A DNA stretch of 64,000 nt from Pterobdella sp. o SKG-2022. Lineage: Eukaryota > Annelida > Clitellata > Hirudinida > Piscicolidae. Every line of letters begins with the position of its first letter. Within the stretch, counting starts at the first letter, position 1. Positions 63,986 through 64,000 of the stretch are shown here, piece by piece. The stretch is taken from contig OZ038322.1 of assembly GCA_964035795.1 (NCBI GenBank), positions 6,835,037 to 6,899,036 on the forward strand. The letters run 5' to 3'. The notes under the pieces were generated by a model that worked only from the letters and a program-made list of their open reading frames with translations, did no database searches and was not told where the DNA came from. The translations under genes and the position numbers were made by a program.

Positions 63986-64000
63986 ACAAACTTGGAACAG

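Overview
This is a window from an invertebrate animal nuclear genome. Protein-coding genes are split into short exons with GT-AG introns, the DNA is very AT-rich, and introns and spacers are full of non-LTR retrotransposons, tRNA-derived SINEs, fold-back repeats and AAT/ATT microsatellites. The gene set (AMPK alpha, phospholipid scramblase, ANKS6, the proteasome deubiquitinase PSMD14/Rpn11) is metazoan. ANKS6 suggests a lineage with cilia. I cannot name the phylum; cnidarian, placozoan and lophotrochozoan origins all remain possible.

Layout. 1-5.1 kb: 5' half of an AMP-activated kinase alpha gene (minus), running off the left edge. 5.3-9.1 kb: decayed CR1-like and APE-type LINE pieces with SINE insertions. 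11.1-14.6 kb: a four-exon gene (plus) for an unrecognised Asn- and Lys-rich protein with a coiled coil and a possible SUMO-interacting motif. 15-21.5 kb: a degenerate RTE-like LINE, several fold-back hairpins and a Ty3/gypsy remnant. 21.7-38.3 kb: a complete ten-exon phospholipid scramblase gene (plus), 255 codons, reconstructed here exon by exon; its introns hold at least five LINE fragments. 39.1-52.8 kb: an ANKS6-like gene (minus), with ankyrin repeats at the N-terminus and a SAM domain at the C-terminus; intron 8 (7.5 kb) is packed with head-to-tail copies of one LINE family. 53.5-60.0 kb: a complete ten-exon PSMD14 gene (plus), 310 codons, with a 2.7-kb antisense LINE in its last intron. 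60-64 kb: two weak orphan exon candidates, a retroelement remnant and a SINE.

The scramblase and ANKS6 genes are convergent, with coding ends about 0.8 kb apart. ANKS6 and PSMD14 are divergent, with start codons about 0.67 kb apart, so they may share a promoter region. The host genes have no obvious shared pathway.

The most interesting material is in the repeats: (1) fold-back elements whose two arms match each other although arms differ between copies; (2) an endonuclease-bearing LINE family whose copies meet at AAT-rich tails, as expected of an element that inserts into TAA microsatellites, including its own tail; (3) a short element sharing its 5' third of a kilobase with a much longer LINE; and (4) a strong antisense bias of intronic LINE copies relative to their host genes. 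All exon boundaries were read by eye from splice signals, phase and family similarity; none was tested by alignment software or RNA data.
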